Counted from the stretch's first letter, positions 29,367-38,474 are shown. The stretch: 64,000 nucleotides of DNA from Scalindua sp964344685 (GCA_964344685.1 CAYFOK010000004.1:1-64000), one strand, 5' to 3'. Made by a program: numbers and translations. The notes: generated by a model not told the origin, from the letters alone.

Positions 29367-30491
29367 ATGTACAAATTTAGAAAAGAGCCCTGGCAAGAAG
29401 AAGGGCAATGGCAGGAGCAGATTAAAGGCCAGGTAGATACACTAGAAAAACTGAACCAATTTATAAATATTACTCCTGACGAAGAGGAAGCGATAAAAAC
29501 ATTAAAGATGAGATGGGGCACAACGCCGTATTATGCGTCACTCATGGACAGAGATGATTCCGGTTGCCCTATTAGAAAAATGGTTGTCCCTTCAATGAAG
29601 GAAAATCAGAATAAATATGGAATTCCAAATTATTTAGTAATTAAGGAAAACAGGGAGAAAACTGACAGGTTTGGAGAAGATGGAAAAAGGCCTGACAGTG
29701 TTGCAAGACAGTATATTGACCGGGTCGCATTTACAATTACCGATGTATGTCCAAGTTATTGCAGATATTGCTTTAGAAGAGAAGCCGTAATTGACAAGGA
29801 CTTGCGTTTGCGATTTGATGTTGATGAAGGATTAGAATGGATTCGAAACCATGAAGAGATTCGTGATGTATTACTAACCGGTGGAGATCCGTTTATGCTG
29901 TCAGATGAGAACATAAAGTATTTAATTGACAGCCTCCGAAGTATTTCGCATCTTGAAATGATTCGAATCCATACAAAGATGCCAATTACCTGCCCACATC
30001 GAATAACGGAAAACCTCCTAGATATCTTAGGACAAGAACATGATATTCCAATCTGGCTCAATGTACATATTAGTCATCCAAAAGAAATTACAGATAAAGT
30101 CAAGAAAGTGGTATGGGATATACTGCATACAGGTATCAACGTAGGAAATCAAGGTGTGGTACTGAAGGGCATAAATGACGATGTCGACACCTTCCAGAAA
30201 CTTCACCAGAAATTACTGTCTGTTCGAATAAGGCCATATTACATGTTCCACTGCCAGCTGGCGCCCGGTGTCGACCACTTCAGAGCTCCTGTGGAAAAGG
30301 GTGCTGAGTTGATTAGAGACGGAATCCGTGGTCATACAACCGGATTAGCACAGCCAATGTATGCTGTCTCTACGAAAGTTGGAAAGATTCCATTAATGCC
30401 TGATTATTACATAAAAAGTAATGGCGGAGAGCGATACGAACTACAAAGCTATAAAGGCGAAACCCTGTACATCCCGTATATTCCTGAATAA
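29367..30491 (+). CDS. KamA-family radical SAM aminomutase (lysine/glutamate 2,3-aminomutase-like)
   Basis: This is a radical SAM, PLP-dependent aminomutase of the lysine 2,3-aminomutase family. The [4Fe-4S] motif CPSYCRYC has Cys128, 132 and 135, preceded by AFTITDV, and LLTGGDPF follows. The C-terminal segment MPDYYIKSNG is recognisable, but the family's DAPGGGGK motif, which includes the lysine-binding Asp, is replaced by VSTKVGK. The amino-acid substrate may therefore differ, for example glutamate or another residue (inference). At 374 residues it is slightly short. It would make a beta-amino acid, used by some microbes as an osmolyte. The neighbouring GNAT gene may act on its product. 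Confidence 0.87.
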   Translation: MYKFRKEPWQEEGQWQEQIKGQVDTLEKLNQFINITPDEEEAIKTLKMRWGTTPYYASLMDRDDSGCPIRKMVVPSMKENQNKYGIPNYLVIKENREKTDRFGEDGKRPDSVARQYIDRVAFTITDVCPSYCRYCFRREAVIDKDLRLRFDVDEGLEWIRNHEEIRDVLLTGGDPFMLSDENIKYLIDSLRSISHLEMIRIHTKMPITCPHRITENLLDILGQEHDIPIWLNVHISHPKEITDKVKKVVWDILHTGINVGNQGVVLKGINDDVDTFQKLHQKLLSVRIRPYYMFHCQLAPGVDHFRAPVEKGAELIRDGIRGHTTGLAQPMYAVSTKVGKIPLMPDYYIKSNGGERYELQSYKGETLYIPYIPE

Positions 30492-30568
30492 TCATTCCCA
30501 CATATCTGTTATCTTATTTCCTGATTTGTAACAGCAGGAACCTCTTAAGGAAACAATTGCCGGATGAT

Positions 30569-31306
30569 TCATTCAACATGATTCTCTGAAGGTATATAAT
30601 ATGATAACTGACCATCTCGAAAGATAATAACTCTATCTGGATTTGCTTCATACAGCTGTTTTGCCAGGTTATGAGGATAAAAGGTAGTATCCACTTCAAC
30701 AATATCCTCCGCAAAACGGTGCAAAAACCTGGCAACTGACAACCCGCATGTTAAACCTATTGCTTTTGTACTAAACTGGCCTTTAGGATGTGAACGTTTG
30801 GTACCATAGCGAAGAATAGCATAAAATTCTTTCGCTTCACTATCGGTAATATTAAACTCAAAAATTTCAACAGCATGTGTATTAATAGTTTTTCGCCAGT
30901 CCAGATATTGATTAAGACTTGGCACTTTTTCGCTCATCACATCATCTCTACGTTCAGCATTCATATAACGCTTAGTTGCAAAATCCCTGTTATGGCGTGC
31001 CGCCGGTCCCAAATAACGGATTTGAGTTGCAAAAGCACCTGCTGGATCCCAGAAAAGCGGACCTTCTGACGGACAGTACAACCTTAAAGCAGTATGCTTA
31101 CAAGAAGCCTTATGATACATAACCATTACATGGAGTTTTGCCTGTTCGTGATCATCATCAAGACTTTTTGGATTACATTCAGTAGCATTCCAACTCCGAG
31201 GCAGCATTGGAGGATATGAACGATGAAAACAACAGCCTGCATTAATACCGATTATAGAAAGAAACAAAACAATTAATATTTTTTTTGTATCAAAACAAAA
31301 TTTCAT
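30569..31306 (-). CDS. Putative lipoprotein, possible permuted papain-like hydrolase
   Basis: The start is taken at Met 31306 (MKFCFDTKKILIVLFLSIIG), giving a 245-residue protein with a hydrophobic leader ending INAGCC, a possible lipobox. The frame extends upstream into the flavoprotein gene but without a better start. In the mature part, His71 (CKHTALRL) and Cys187 (GLTCGLSVARFLHRF) are arranged like the His...Cys pair of circularly permuted NlpC/P60-like hydrolases (YiiX/YaeF group), but this is my inference and not a firm family call. It lies downstream of a flavoprotein gene on the same strand. Confidence 0.6.
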   Translation of the reverse strand: MKFCFDTKKILIVLFLSIIGINAGCCFHRSYPPMLPRSWNATECNPKSLDDDHEQAKLHVMVMYHKASCKHTALRLYCPSEGPLFWDPAGAFATQIRYLGPAARHNRDFATKRYMNAERRDDVMSEKVPSLNQYLDWRKTINTHAVEIFEFNITDSEAKEFYAILRYGTKRSHPKGQFSTKAIGLTCGLSVARFLHRFAEDIVEVDTTFYPHNLAKQLYEANPDRVIIFRDGQLSYYIPSENHVE

Positions 31307-31365
31307 AAGGTTAATACGGCAAGCACATAGTGTACTATTGAATAAAGTATAAGCCCATGAAGTCA

Positions 31366-32415
31366 TCAAAGCCCATAACGCAACCAAATCGGCAATACGC
31401 TGTTAATATACATCATGAATTTCCACAACCCAACGCTTTCCTCACGGTTGCCAAAGGGGTCTTCAGTTTGCTTAGGGAAAGCAATACCAAATCCAAATAA
31501 TCCCGGAGCAATTATGCCATTATGGACATTATGCTGAATCTCTTCGATCCCCGCAACTTTTATACTCCTTGGATGAAAACCAACAGCATATATCACACGA
31601 TCACAGTCTGCTAAATAAGTTCCAATATTTAGTTTTGTAGCCTGATATAGATATAGATTGTCTGGCATCTTGCCCAGAATATTCTCTCGCGCCCATTCTG
31701 CAGTAGTACCTTTTAATCCTGTATTATCAAATAAAATCCAATCTCCCATATGCAGAGCAAATTTTATTGGACTCAAATAGAAGTTCACTATGCGGCTTAA
31801 ACCCAGCTCTACAAGATAACGAATAATAATTATTGCAGAGTGTGAAGAACCAAAAACAGCAACACTCTCTACGTTATCACAGCATTGTTTCAAACGATTA
31901 TAATTTAATGCATCTTCTAAAATAATTTCTTTTACATTCTTATAACTCAGGCGATTCGGTTCCGCACCAATAGCAAGTATGACGTTAGAAGCCTTAAATT
32001 TATGTTTATCTACATCAATTTCCCAAAAACGATTTTGAAGAGACAGGTGGCAAGCCATACCTTGATATGTAGTAACCTGCTTAGAAAGGTGATTGCTGAT
32101 CCATTGCAACGGCTCGATAATATTGATTAATTTACAAGTATGCTGCAGATCAATTCTTTCGATATTGAAATGCTGTTTATTTTCTTTAAATTGAAAAGCA
32201 CTACATTCATTTAGAAAGTCAAGAAACAGTTGGACGGTAGTATTGCTGGAAACGTCATACCATTTAGTACCTAAATCCCCTACCTTGAATCTATCATCAA
32301 TCCACAAAATGTCCTGTGCAGGTATATCATGGTCCAACAGTTTACCAACTGCAGCAATCCCTGCAGGACCTGCACCAATTACACACCATTTAAAATTTTC
32401 CTTATTATTAACCAT
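31366..32415 (-). CDS. FAD-dependent oxidoreductase / flavin monooxygenase-like protein
   Basis: A 349-residue two-dinucleotide-fold flavoprotein. The N-terminal FAD-binding GAGPAG is at about 14-19 (WCVIGAGPAGIAAVGKLL), a second Rossmann motif GSSHSA at about 194-199 would bind NAD(P)H, and VIYAVGFHP is the usual ATG-like motif near the C-terminus. This pattern fits flavin-containing monooxygenases and related oxidoreductases. Substrate unknown. It precedes a lipoprotein gene in the same direction with about 60 bases between, so they may be cotranscribed. Confidence 0.83.
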   Translation of the reverse strand: MVNNKENFKWCVIGAGPAGIAAVGKLLDHDIPAQDILWIDDRFKVGDLGTKWYDVSSNTTVQLFLDFLNECSAFQFKENKQHFNIERIDLQHTCKLINIIEPLQWISNHLSKQVTTYQGMACHLSLQNRFWEIDVDKHKFKASNVILAIGAEPNRLSYKNVKEIILEDALNYNRLKQCCDNVESVAVFGSSHSAIIIIRYLVELGLSRIVNFYLSPIKFALHMGDWILFDNTGLKGTTAEWARENILGKMPDNLYLYQATKLNIGTYLADCDRVIYAVGFHPRSIKVAGIEEIQHNVHNGIIAPGLFGFGIAFPKQTEDPFGNREESVGLWKFMMYINSVLPIWLRYGL

Positions 32416-32566
32416 TATAATTAAATTTGTATGATATGTTTCGCAAGTCTATGCCTTAATGTCATCTACACAGATTTCTAGAAAAAAAACCTTTGATAAG
32501 TGAACTGGCAAATTTAATATGTGATAATAATACGATGCTTAAAAAATGAATAAGTAGAAGACTCCA

Positions 32567-33214
32567 TCAGCTACCATGCAATGTGGATATATCCACGGTC
32601 TTCATCTCAATATCCGGAGGGATAGTAAATTTTTCCTCAGGGATAGGAACACGTTCGGTTATTTCTGTTGCAACTATTGTCGTCCTCGAAAATCCGAGGT
32701 CGGAAACACTTTTAAGGATTATCCCATTCCATGTACAGGTTTTGAATCCGGTATTTTGCTCTTCCCACACTACACAAGGCTTACCCAAAACCCTTTCAAT
32801 TTCTATTTTTCTGCCACCCGCGTCTATATTCTTATCTTCCGTGATTCTTTCAATTTCTATTCTCGATTTTCCAATATAATCCTTAAATCTTGGGTTCTTC
32901 ATCCTTATGCCTGTCCTTGCGTTAAGATCAACGTTATTTATCCACTTGCCATTCTCTTCCAAAAGAGTTAAGGTATTTTTTGCCACCGTCGCTCCCCCCA
33001 ATTCCATGGTTGTCGTTGTATATTTTGCCTCCCGGTTTCCCCAATCATCATAATAAACTATTTCAGACCCTGTTATGGTAGCACCGGAAATTTCGTATTT
33101 AATAATTCCGGATTTCGACTTTGGATATCGCTTGGAAGTGCTTGCTGCAGATACAGCATTTACATATATAAGAACTGATACAATTAAAGTAATATAGGAG
33201 ATTGTTATCTTCAT
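32567..33214 (-). CDS. Secreted protein of unknown function
   Basis: A 215-residue protein with a clear signal peptide (MKITISYITLIVSVLIYVNAVSAAS, cleavage probably after VSAA) followed by a beta-rich mature region (GIIKYEISGATITGSEIVYYDDWG, later GFKTCTWNGIILKS). The repeating hydrophobic/polar pattern recalls DUF4412-like outer-envelope proteins, but I do not assign a family with confidence. It stands alone on the minus strand in a gap of unrelated genes. Confidence 0.7.
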   Translation of the reverse strand: MKITISYITLIVSVLIYVNAVSAASTSKRYPKSKSGIIKYEISGATITGSEIVYYDDWGNREAKYTTTTMELGGATVAKNTLTLLEENGKWINNVDLNARTGIRMKNPRFKDYIGKSRIEIERITEDKNIDAGGRKIEIERVLGKPCVVWEEQNTGFKTCTWNGIILKSVSDLGFSRTTIVATEITERVPIPEEKFTIPPDIEMKTVDISTLHGS

Positions 33215-33653
33215 ACAATTTCAACTGTTAATTCCTGCACAATAAAGTAACCAAACCTCTAATTCCTTTACCGCCTGACATACAGCAGAGGTTGAATGCC
33301 GGATTTTTCTATTCGCATTTCACACAAAAGTCTACTTAGAAACATAACAATTTAGTCTTAAAATTTCCAGTCTCAAATTCATTCTGTTATTCGGTTAATA
33401 AATGTTTTTATTGAAAAGCAATGTACAGCAAATCTCTATTATTTCTTCAGTATAATTACTTGACATTATTTTCATATTGTATATTTGAGGGCAAATGCCT
33501 ATCTATATAAAAAATCTCTCTACCCGGATTTTCTTAATAAAGCTATTTTGACAGGTTGTGAGGATGGTCATGTCCACATATAATATTTCCCTATCTTTGC
33601 CCATCCTGATATACTCTGATTGCAGAAGCAGACAATTAATTTCTTTATAAAGG
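33215..33653. other. Intergenic region without recognisable features
   Basis: This 439-base A/T-rich gap lies between the divergent secreted-protein gene and the OSBS-like gene. A TTGACA at 33460-33465 is the only strong promoter-like element, with TATTTG 16 nt downstream (33482-33487), a poor -10. No hairpin, tRNA or coding frame is supported. Confidence 0.5.
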
Positions 33654-34772
33654 GTGAATAATATTAAGATCGAACGACTTGAAATGCGGGAAATCAACAT
33701 GCCGCTCGTACATTTTTTCGAAACCAGCTTCGGAAGAACTGAAAAACGCCGTATACTTTTGATAAAAGTATTTTATAACGGTGCTGTTGGTTATGGTGAA
33801 TGTACTACCGTAGAAATGCCATTTTTCTCTCACGAGACTATTGATACTGCCTGGATCATTATCAAGGAGGTATTAGCACCAATCACAATCGGAAAAGAGT
33901 GGACAGCACCATCTGAGGTTGGTCAATGGTTCAAACAAATAAGAGGACATCAGATGGCACGCTCGGCAGTAGAAAATGCCTGTTGGGACATGACTGCCAG
34001 AATCAGCAATGTAGCCCTGTATGAATTACTGGGAGGAACACTCAAGGAAATCCCATGTGGCGTATCTATCGGCATACAGAATACGCCGGAACAACTGTTG
34101 GAGAAAATCAGGACTGAGGTTGAAGCGGGATATAGACGGATAAAGATTAAGATTAAGCCAGGGTGGGATTATAACATTATTAGGCTTGTCCGCAAAACTT
34201 TTCCTGATATTACGCTCTCCGTAGATGCTAACTCTGCATACACACTTGCTGATATCAACCTGCTAAAGAGTCTAGACGAATTCAATCTCCTCATGATAGA
34301 GCAGCCATTAAGTCATGATGATATTATTGATCACTCATATTTACAAAAACAGATCAGCACTGACATCTGTCTTGATGAACCTATTACGTCTCTAGACATC
34401 ACACGCAAGGCAATTGAAATGAGAAGCGGAAGGATTATCAATATAAAACTGGGGCGTGTGGGTGGTTTCAGTGAAGCTATTAAAATCCACAACTACTGCT
34501 ATGAACACGATATCCCGGTCTGGTGTGGAGGAATGCTTGAGGCCGGTATTGGACGTTCCCATAATATAGCGATGTCAACACTCTCCGGCTTCAGCCTGCC
34601 TGGTGATGTGTCGGCAAGCAAACGATATTTTAAAGAGGACATCATAGAACCGGAAGTAACCGTCAGCGAAGATGGATTTATTAAAATCCCTCAAGTTGCA
34701 GGCACAGGATATGAGCCAAAAGAAAAATATATTGAAAAGATTACCGTAAGGAAAGAGGCTTTCTCCATGTAG
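33654..34772 (+). CDS. Enolase-superfamily o-succinylbenzoate synthase / N-acylamino acid racemase-like
   Basis: A 372-residue enolase-superfamily enzyme of the MenC2/NAAAR subgroup. Acid/base Lys residues are in KIKIKPGW and INIKLGRVGG. The Mg2+ ligands are in LSVDANSAY (Asp), MIEQPL (Glu) and CLDEPI (Asp). The C-terminal segment WCGGMLEAGIGRSHN is typical of OSBS/NAAAR. Such enzymes make o-succinylbenzoate for menaquinone or racemise N-acyl amino acids. No men genes are nearby, so the role is open. The start used is GTG 33654; an in-frame ATG at 33684 is possible. It precedes a Dabb lipoprotein gene by 15 bases. Confidence 0.87.
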   Translation: MNNIKIERLEMREINMPLVHFFETSFGRTEKRRILLIKVFYNGAVGYGECTTVEMPFFSHETIDTAWIIIKEVLAPITIGKEWTAPSEVGQWFKQIRGHQMARSAVENACWDMTARISNVALYELLGGTLKEIPCGVSIGIQNTPEQLLEKIRTEVEAGYRRIKIKIKPGWDYNIIRLVRKTFPDITLSVDANSAYTLADINLLKSLDEFNLLMIEQPLSHDDIIDHSYLQKQISTDICLDEPITSLDITRKAIEMRSGRIINIKLGRVGGFSEAIKIHNYCYEHDIPVWCGGMLEAGIGRSHNIAMSTLSGFSLPGDVSASKRYFKEDIIEPEVTVSEDGFIKIPQVAGTGYEPKEKYIEKITVRKEAFSM

Positions 34773-34787
34773 GAGCAGAATTAAAAA

Positions 34788-35180
34788 ATGAGTATTAAAT
34801 TTCTTCATATTATAATTTTTATCTTATTCTTATTTCCGGCATGTCAACAGGGTGAAAGCCGTTCAGGTTTAACACCAAAAGTACATCACGTTGTTGTTTG
34901 CTGGCTAAATGAACCCGGTAATAAGAAGGCACGTCAAAAGGTAATTGAAGTTTCTCGAGGATTTTCTGCAATACCCGGCATAATTGACGCAAGGGCGGGC
35001 AGTGTTATTCAGAGTGAAAGAGAAATCGTTGATAGCAGTTTTGATGTTGCAATCTATTTGTCTTTTGAAAACGAACAGAAACTATTTGAATATCTCAATC
35101 ATCCGATACACAAAAAAGCGGTTGAAAGAACGCTTAAGCCACTCGTTCGCAAGGTTGTTGTTTATGACTTTATCGAATGA
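34788..35180 (+). CDS. Dabb-domain (stress-responsive alpha/beta barrel) lipoprotein
   Basis: A 130-residue protein with an N-terminal hydrophobic leader ending FLFPAC at Cys19 (candidate lipoprotein site, not a perfect lipobox). Residues 30-128 match the Dabb fold: VHHVVVCWL at the start of the first strand, IPGIIDARAGS, FDVAIYLSFENEQKLFEYLNHP and VVVYDF at the end. Dabb proteins bind small hydrophobic ligands or dimerise. An exported lipoprotein form is less common. The ribosome site (GGAG at 34771-34774) is fair. It is translated directly after the enolase-superfamily gene. Confidence 0.8.
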   Translation: MSIKFLHIIIFILFLFPACQQGESRSGLTPKVHHVVVCWLNEPGNKKARQKVIEVSRGFSAIPGIIDARAGSVIQSEREIVDSSFDVAIYLSFENEQKLFEYLNHPIHKKAVERTLKPLVRKVVVYDFIE

Positions 35181-35248
35181 ACTACATCTACTTGAATAGA
35201 AATTAATCATTGTAATATATTGACTCCAGAACTATATTATTAATTAAC

Positions 35249-36379
35249 ATGCAAAACAATTCTTTTACAAATCCGAAAATGGTAAAGTTGGCCAGAATTC
35301 TGATTATTGTCGTAATCATCTGGATCGTTGCTGACTTTTTTGGAATAAAGCCTACAAGATTTTTCCGGCCAAAAGTTGGTATGCGACCGGTAACACAACC
35401 TGTGGGAGATTTAGGTGCAGATGAAAGAGTCAATATGGAGGTCTTTAGACAGGTCTCTCCGTCTGTCGCTTATATAACTAACAAAAGGTTCCAGAGAGAC
35501 TTCTTTTCATTTAATGTTATGGAGATACCACAGGGAACCGGCTCTGGCTTCCTGTGGGACAATAAGGGCCATATAGTAACAAATTTTCATGTTATCTATG
35601 AGGCAGACGAAATTGAAGTAAAATTGATGGACGGAAAAAGCTACGATGCCACCGTAGTCGGAGCTGATCCCGACCATGATATAGCTGTATTGCAGATTAA
35701 TTCCACAAACCTCAATATTTCACCTTTAATGATCGGGAGTTCAAGTGATTTACAGGTTGGACAAAAGGTGCTGGCCATCGGAAACCCTTTTGGGCTGGAT
35801 TCTACCTTAACTACTGGCATTATCAGTGCACTGGGCAGGACAATTCAGTCCATATCTAAAAGGTACATCCACGATGTTGTCCAGACAGACGCGGCCATCA
35901 ATCCCGGAAATTCAGGCGGCCCTCTCCTGGATTCATTCGGCAGATTGATTGGTGTAAATACTGCTATTATTAGTCCCAGTGGAACTTATTCCGGAGTAGG
36001 TTTTGCGGTACCAGTGGACACAGTTAACCGGGTTGTTACGAAGCTGATCAATTATGGAAAAGTAGGACGTCCGGGATTCGGCATTTCGCTTATCCCGGAA
36101 CACATTATGTCCAGAATCGGGATCGAAGGTGTGGGAATACTTGAAGTATTTAAAGGAAGTGCTGCAGAAGATGCGGGACTGAGAGAAGTAAAGCGCCTGC
36201 CGAATGGACGAATAGAGATGGGGGATATAATAATTGAAGTTGACGGATCAAAGGTAAGAAATAGCACAGATCTTATAAGAATTATGGACAGACATGAAGT
36301 TGGTGATGAAGTAGACATTGTCATTTTAAGAAACAACGTAAGAAAATCTATGCGAATAGTTATTCAGTCAATTAATTGA
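35249..36379 (+). CDS. HtrA/DegP-type serine protease (trypsin fold + PDZ)
   Basis: This is a membrane-anchored S1C protease. A TM segment at about 13-31 anchors it. The catalytic triad is visible: His in VTNFHVIYEADE, Asp in HDIAVLQI and Ser in NPGNSGGPLLD. The oxyanion and specificity loop region is intact, and a C-terminal PDZ domain spans about 275-370 (GFGISLIP...GVGILEVFKGSAAEDAGL). It probably degrades misfolded proteins in the periplasm-like compartment. DegS/DegP-type distinction is not possible here, although a single PDZ and an N-terminal anchor resemble DegS/HtrA-like forms. Confidence 0.94.
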   Translation: MQNNSFTNPKMVKLARILIIVVIIWIVADFFGIKPTRFFRPKVGMRPVTQPVGDLGADERVNMEVFRQVSPSVAYITNKRFQRDFFSFNVMEIPQGTGSGFLWDNKGHIVTNFHVIYEADEIEVKLMDGKSYDATVVGADPDHDIAVLQINSTNLNISPLMIGSSSDLQVGQKVLAIGNPFGLDSTLTTGIISALGRTIQSISKRYIHDVVQTDAAINPGNSGGPLLDSFGRLIGVNTAIISPSGTYSGVGFAVPVDTVNRVVTKLINYGKVGRPGFGISLIPEHIMSRIGIEGVGILEVFKGSAAEDAGLREVKRLPNGRIEMGDIIIEVDGSKVRNSTDLIRIMDRHEVGDEVDIVILRNNVRKSMRIVIQSIN

Positions 36380-36400
36380 TTTCTCTTAACAGGTGATATT

Positions 36401-36823
36401 ATGTCAGATATAAAAATTAAAATCCGGAATTACTTAGATTCAGTTAAAACGGTTTCCCTTGCCACCTGTAAAGATAATAAACCTTCATGCCGAATTATGG
36501 AGATCCAAAAGGTTGAAGACGATCTGAAAATACTGTTTGTCACCCATAATAGTTCTCCGAAGATTGCTCAAATTAATAGTAACAGTAACGTCTGCATAGT
36601 CTCCTTTAACGATGAAACAACTAGGGACATCAGACTTTTTGGAAGGATTGAAATACTAATCGATATGGAAGCAAAGGAATATGTATGGAATGTTGAACTT
36701 GAACCGTATTTTCAAGGTGGCATAAATGATCCTGAACTTACAGTCTTGAAGTTCATACCTGAGAGGCTTGAATATAGAGATATGAAAACAGGCGGTCTAT
36801 TTCCGGATGTGGAATACATCTAA
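36401..36823 (+). CDS. Pyridoxamine 5'-phosphate oxidase-like flavoprotein
   Basis: A 140-residue PNPOx-like split-barrel protein (SLATCKDNKPSCRIMEI, DLKILFVTHNSSPKIAQINSN, VCIVSF, RLFGRIEIL) of the general stress protein 26 type, which bind FMN or related flavins. It is too short for a canonical PdxH. It follows the HtrA gene by 21 bases and is probably co-expressed. The ligand is not determinable. Confidence 0.85.
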   Translation: MSDIKIKIRNYLDSVKTVSLATCKDNKPSCRIMEIQKVEDDLKILFVTHNSSPKIAQINSNSNVCIVSFNDETTRDIRLFGRIEILIDMEAKEYVWNVELEPYFQGGINDPELTVLKFIPERLEYRDMKTGGLFPDVEYI

Positions 36824-37272
36824 GATTATAATTCAAGAATTCATTCATGAAGACGTTATTGTCAAAATCAAATTCTTCCGTAATAGCAACAAAGAAACAT
36901 AAATAGTGCATTTATAGCTACTTATAGTTATACCTGCGTATTTTCAACACATAATACAACTTTAATTTCCTACTCTTTGTACTTGACAAACCATTTTAAT
37001 CATTGTAGATTAAGCGCGTCCTTATCAGACTAAAATTTCACATCTGTTGCAATTTACAAACCCACAACTTCGCTCTTAATAATTATAAATTAACTGAGTA
37101 ATTTTCAAGGTAAAGTAATACTTGTCGTGCTTTTTCATGACAAAGCACTTTGTTGTTGGAATCACTACAATTGAAGATATTAGACTACCCTATGGGGTAA
37201 AAAATGCTGAATTATTTAGAATGGAAAGTTGTGTTTTGTATAAATACACTTTAAATAAGGGCAACAAGAAAT
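36824..37272. other. Intergenic region upstream of FGE-like gene
   Basis: A 449-base gap. It has a good promoter at 36983-37011 (listed separately). A 60-codon frame at 37122-37304 overlaps the next gene, has no ribosome site and is probably not real. Otherwise A/T-rich with no recognised structure. Confidence 0.5.
36983..37011 (+). promoter_or_regulatory. Sigma-70 promoter candidate upstream of FGE-like gene
   Basis: TTGACA (36983-36988), a 17-nt spacer and TAGATT (37006-37011) on the plus strand. The spacing is ideal, the -35 perfect and the -10 5 of 6. The nearest downstream gene starts 260 bases away, so a long leader is implied. Confidence 0.5.
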
Positions 37273-37932
37273 ATGGAAGAACAGAGCGATATAACTCAGA
37301 ATAAAGAGTACACAAATGAAAAAGACGGTTCAGTGATGATTCATATTCCTGCAGGAATTTTTCTAATGGGAAATGAAAAAAATTCAGTAAATGTTGACGA
37401 GTTTTATATTGATAAGTTTCCAATTACGAATAATCAATATAAAAAATTTATGGCAGAAACAAATTACGTTGAACCGGCTTTCTGGAATGATAGAAAATTT
37501 AATAATCCTGATCAACCTGTTGTAGGCGTAAATTGGAATGATGCTGTTGCCTACGCAAACTGGGCAGGAAAACGACTACCGGAAGAAAGTGAATGGGAAA
37601 AAGCTGCCAGAGGTACAGATGGGAGAGAATATCCGTGGGGAAATGCAAAACCTGATCAAAACCTTGCTGTTTTTGATTTAGACATTTCACAGGGTGCTCC
37701 TACGAATGTAGGAACTCACCCTTCAGGAGTTAGCCCTTTTGGCTGTTATGACATGGCAGGAAACATCTGGGAATGGTGTCAAGAATGGTATACCGAAGGG
37801 AAATATCGTGTTGTTCGTGGTGGTTCTTGGATAAATCACCTAAATATTTTAAGCTGTGCTTATAGAAGCTGCAGTGTGCCTATTGGCAAGGACAACAATG
37901 TCGGTTTTCGCTGCGTTAAAGGTATAACATAG
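37273..37932 (+). CDS. Formylglycine-generating-enzyme-like (SUMF1) protein
   Basis: A 219-residue SUMF1/FGE-family domain: IPAGIFLMGN start, YIDKFPITNNQYKKF, VVGVNWNDAVAYANWAGKRLPEESEWEKAARG, GCYDMAGNIWEWCQEWY, and the C-terminal YRVVRGGSW...GFRCV. Near the end a pair Cys-AYRS-Cys (spacing of four) sits about where the catalytic Cys pair of true FGE lies, so it may be an active formylglycine generator, but many family members are non-catalytic. No sulfatase gene is in the window. It is short because it is a single domain without a signal peptide. Confidence 0.85.
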   Translation: MEEQSDITQNKEYTNEKDGSVMIHIPAGIFLMGNEKNSVNVDEFYIDKFPITNNQYKKFMAETNYVEPAFWNDRKFNNPDQPVVGVNWNDAVAYANWAGKRLPEESEWEKAARGTDGREYPWGNAKPDQNLAVFDLDISQGAPTNVGTHPSGVSPFGCYDMAGNIWEWCQEWYTEGKYRVVRGGSWINHLNILSCAYRSCSVPIGKDNNVGFRCVKGIT

Positions 37933-37956
37933 CGGAAGGTAGGATGTAGATTCAAG

Positions 37957-37975
37957 ATAACGGATTATCCGTTAT
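37957..37975. repeat. Perfect inverted repeat between convergent genes
   Basis: ATAACGGAT (37957-37965), one base, ATCCGTTAT (37967-37975): a 9-bp inverted repeat between the converging FGE-like and Minf_1886-like genes and overlapping the latter's stop. Lacks a T-run on either strand, so it is a weak terminator candidate or an unrelated palindrome. Confidence 0.4.
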
Positions 37976-38414
37976 TCTTAAAAAGATTCCAGGAATATGA
38001 AACATCAAAATCACCTTCAAATTTAAATTTATCATCAAATTCTATACAAAAATCATAAAGTTCCTTAAAGTCCTCTAAAGAGTCTGTTTCCGTCTTGCCC
38101 ATTAATCCACTATCAACCAGATTAAAAACTATTTCTCCAAAGTCACCACTTTTAGTTATACCCCACTGTTCTAAAACAATACGTGTCATATAGCCAAACT
38201 TCTCCATAGCAAGTTCTTTGATCCCTTCAGAAAGCTCTTGACCGGTAACATGACGTTCTTCCTCGATCGAACTATTGTATTTTTTACCAAGCCGAGAAGC
38301 AGTATAGTCGAGCGCCTCAAAAATAAATTGATACGATTGCATTGAATAACGGCAATCTTTGCTAACTACTTTCTGAAGTTTTTTCCATGTATCATGTACA
38401 TTCTTTTTACTCAT
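37965..38414 (-). CDS. Minf_1886-type conserved protein (Planctomycetes/Verrucomicrobia)
   Basis: A 149-residue cytoplasmic protein with the pattern of the Minf_1886 family: DCRYSMQSYQFIFEALDYT, RHVTGQELSEGIKELAMEKFGYMTRIVLEQWGI, DFGEIVFNLVDSGLMGKTETDSLEDFKELYDF. The family is common in Planctomycetes and Verrucomicrobia, which supports the proposed taxonomy. Function unknown. It is well conserved throughout and appears complete. Confidence 0.82.
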   Translation of the reverse strand: MSKKNVHDTWKKLQKVVSKDCRYSMQSYQFIFEALDYTASRLGKKYNSSIEEERHVTGQELSEGIKELAMEKFGYMTRIVLEQWGITKSGDFGEIVFNLVDSGLMGKTETDSLEDFKELYDFCIEFDDKFKFEGDFDVSYSWNLFKNNG

Positions 38415-38474
38415 AGTCCTTTTCTATCCTCAATTTATAATTTGTAGCTGATTCAGTATGCCTATTATTTCCTG

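Noticed and set aside
33460..33487. Promoter TTGACA-TATTTG in the 33215-33653 gap
   Set aside because: The -10 is too weak and the better -10 (TATATT) is only 14 nt from the -35, so it was not listed as a promoter.
37122..37304. 60-codon open frame before the FGE-like gene
   Set aside because: No ribosome site, overlaps the start of a recognised gene and shows no domain-like pattern.
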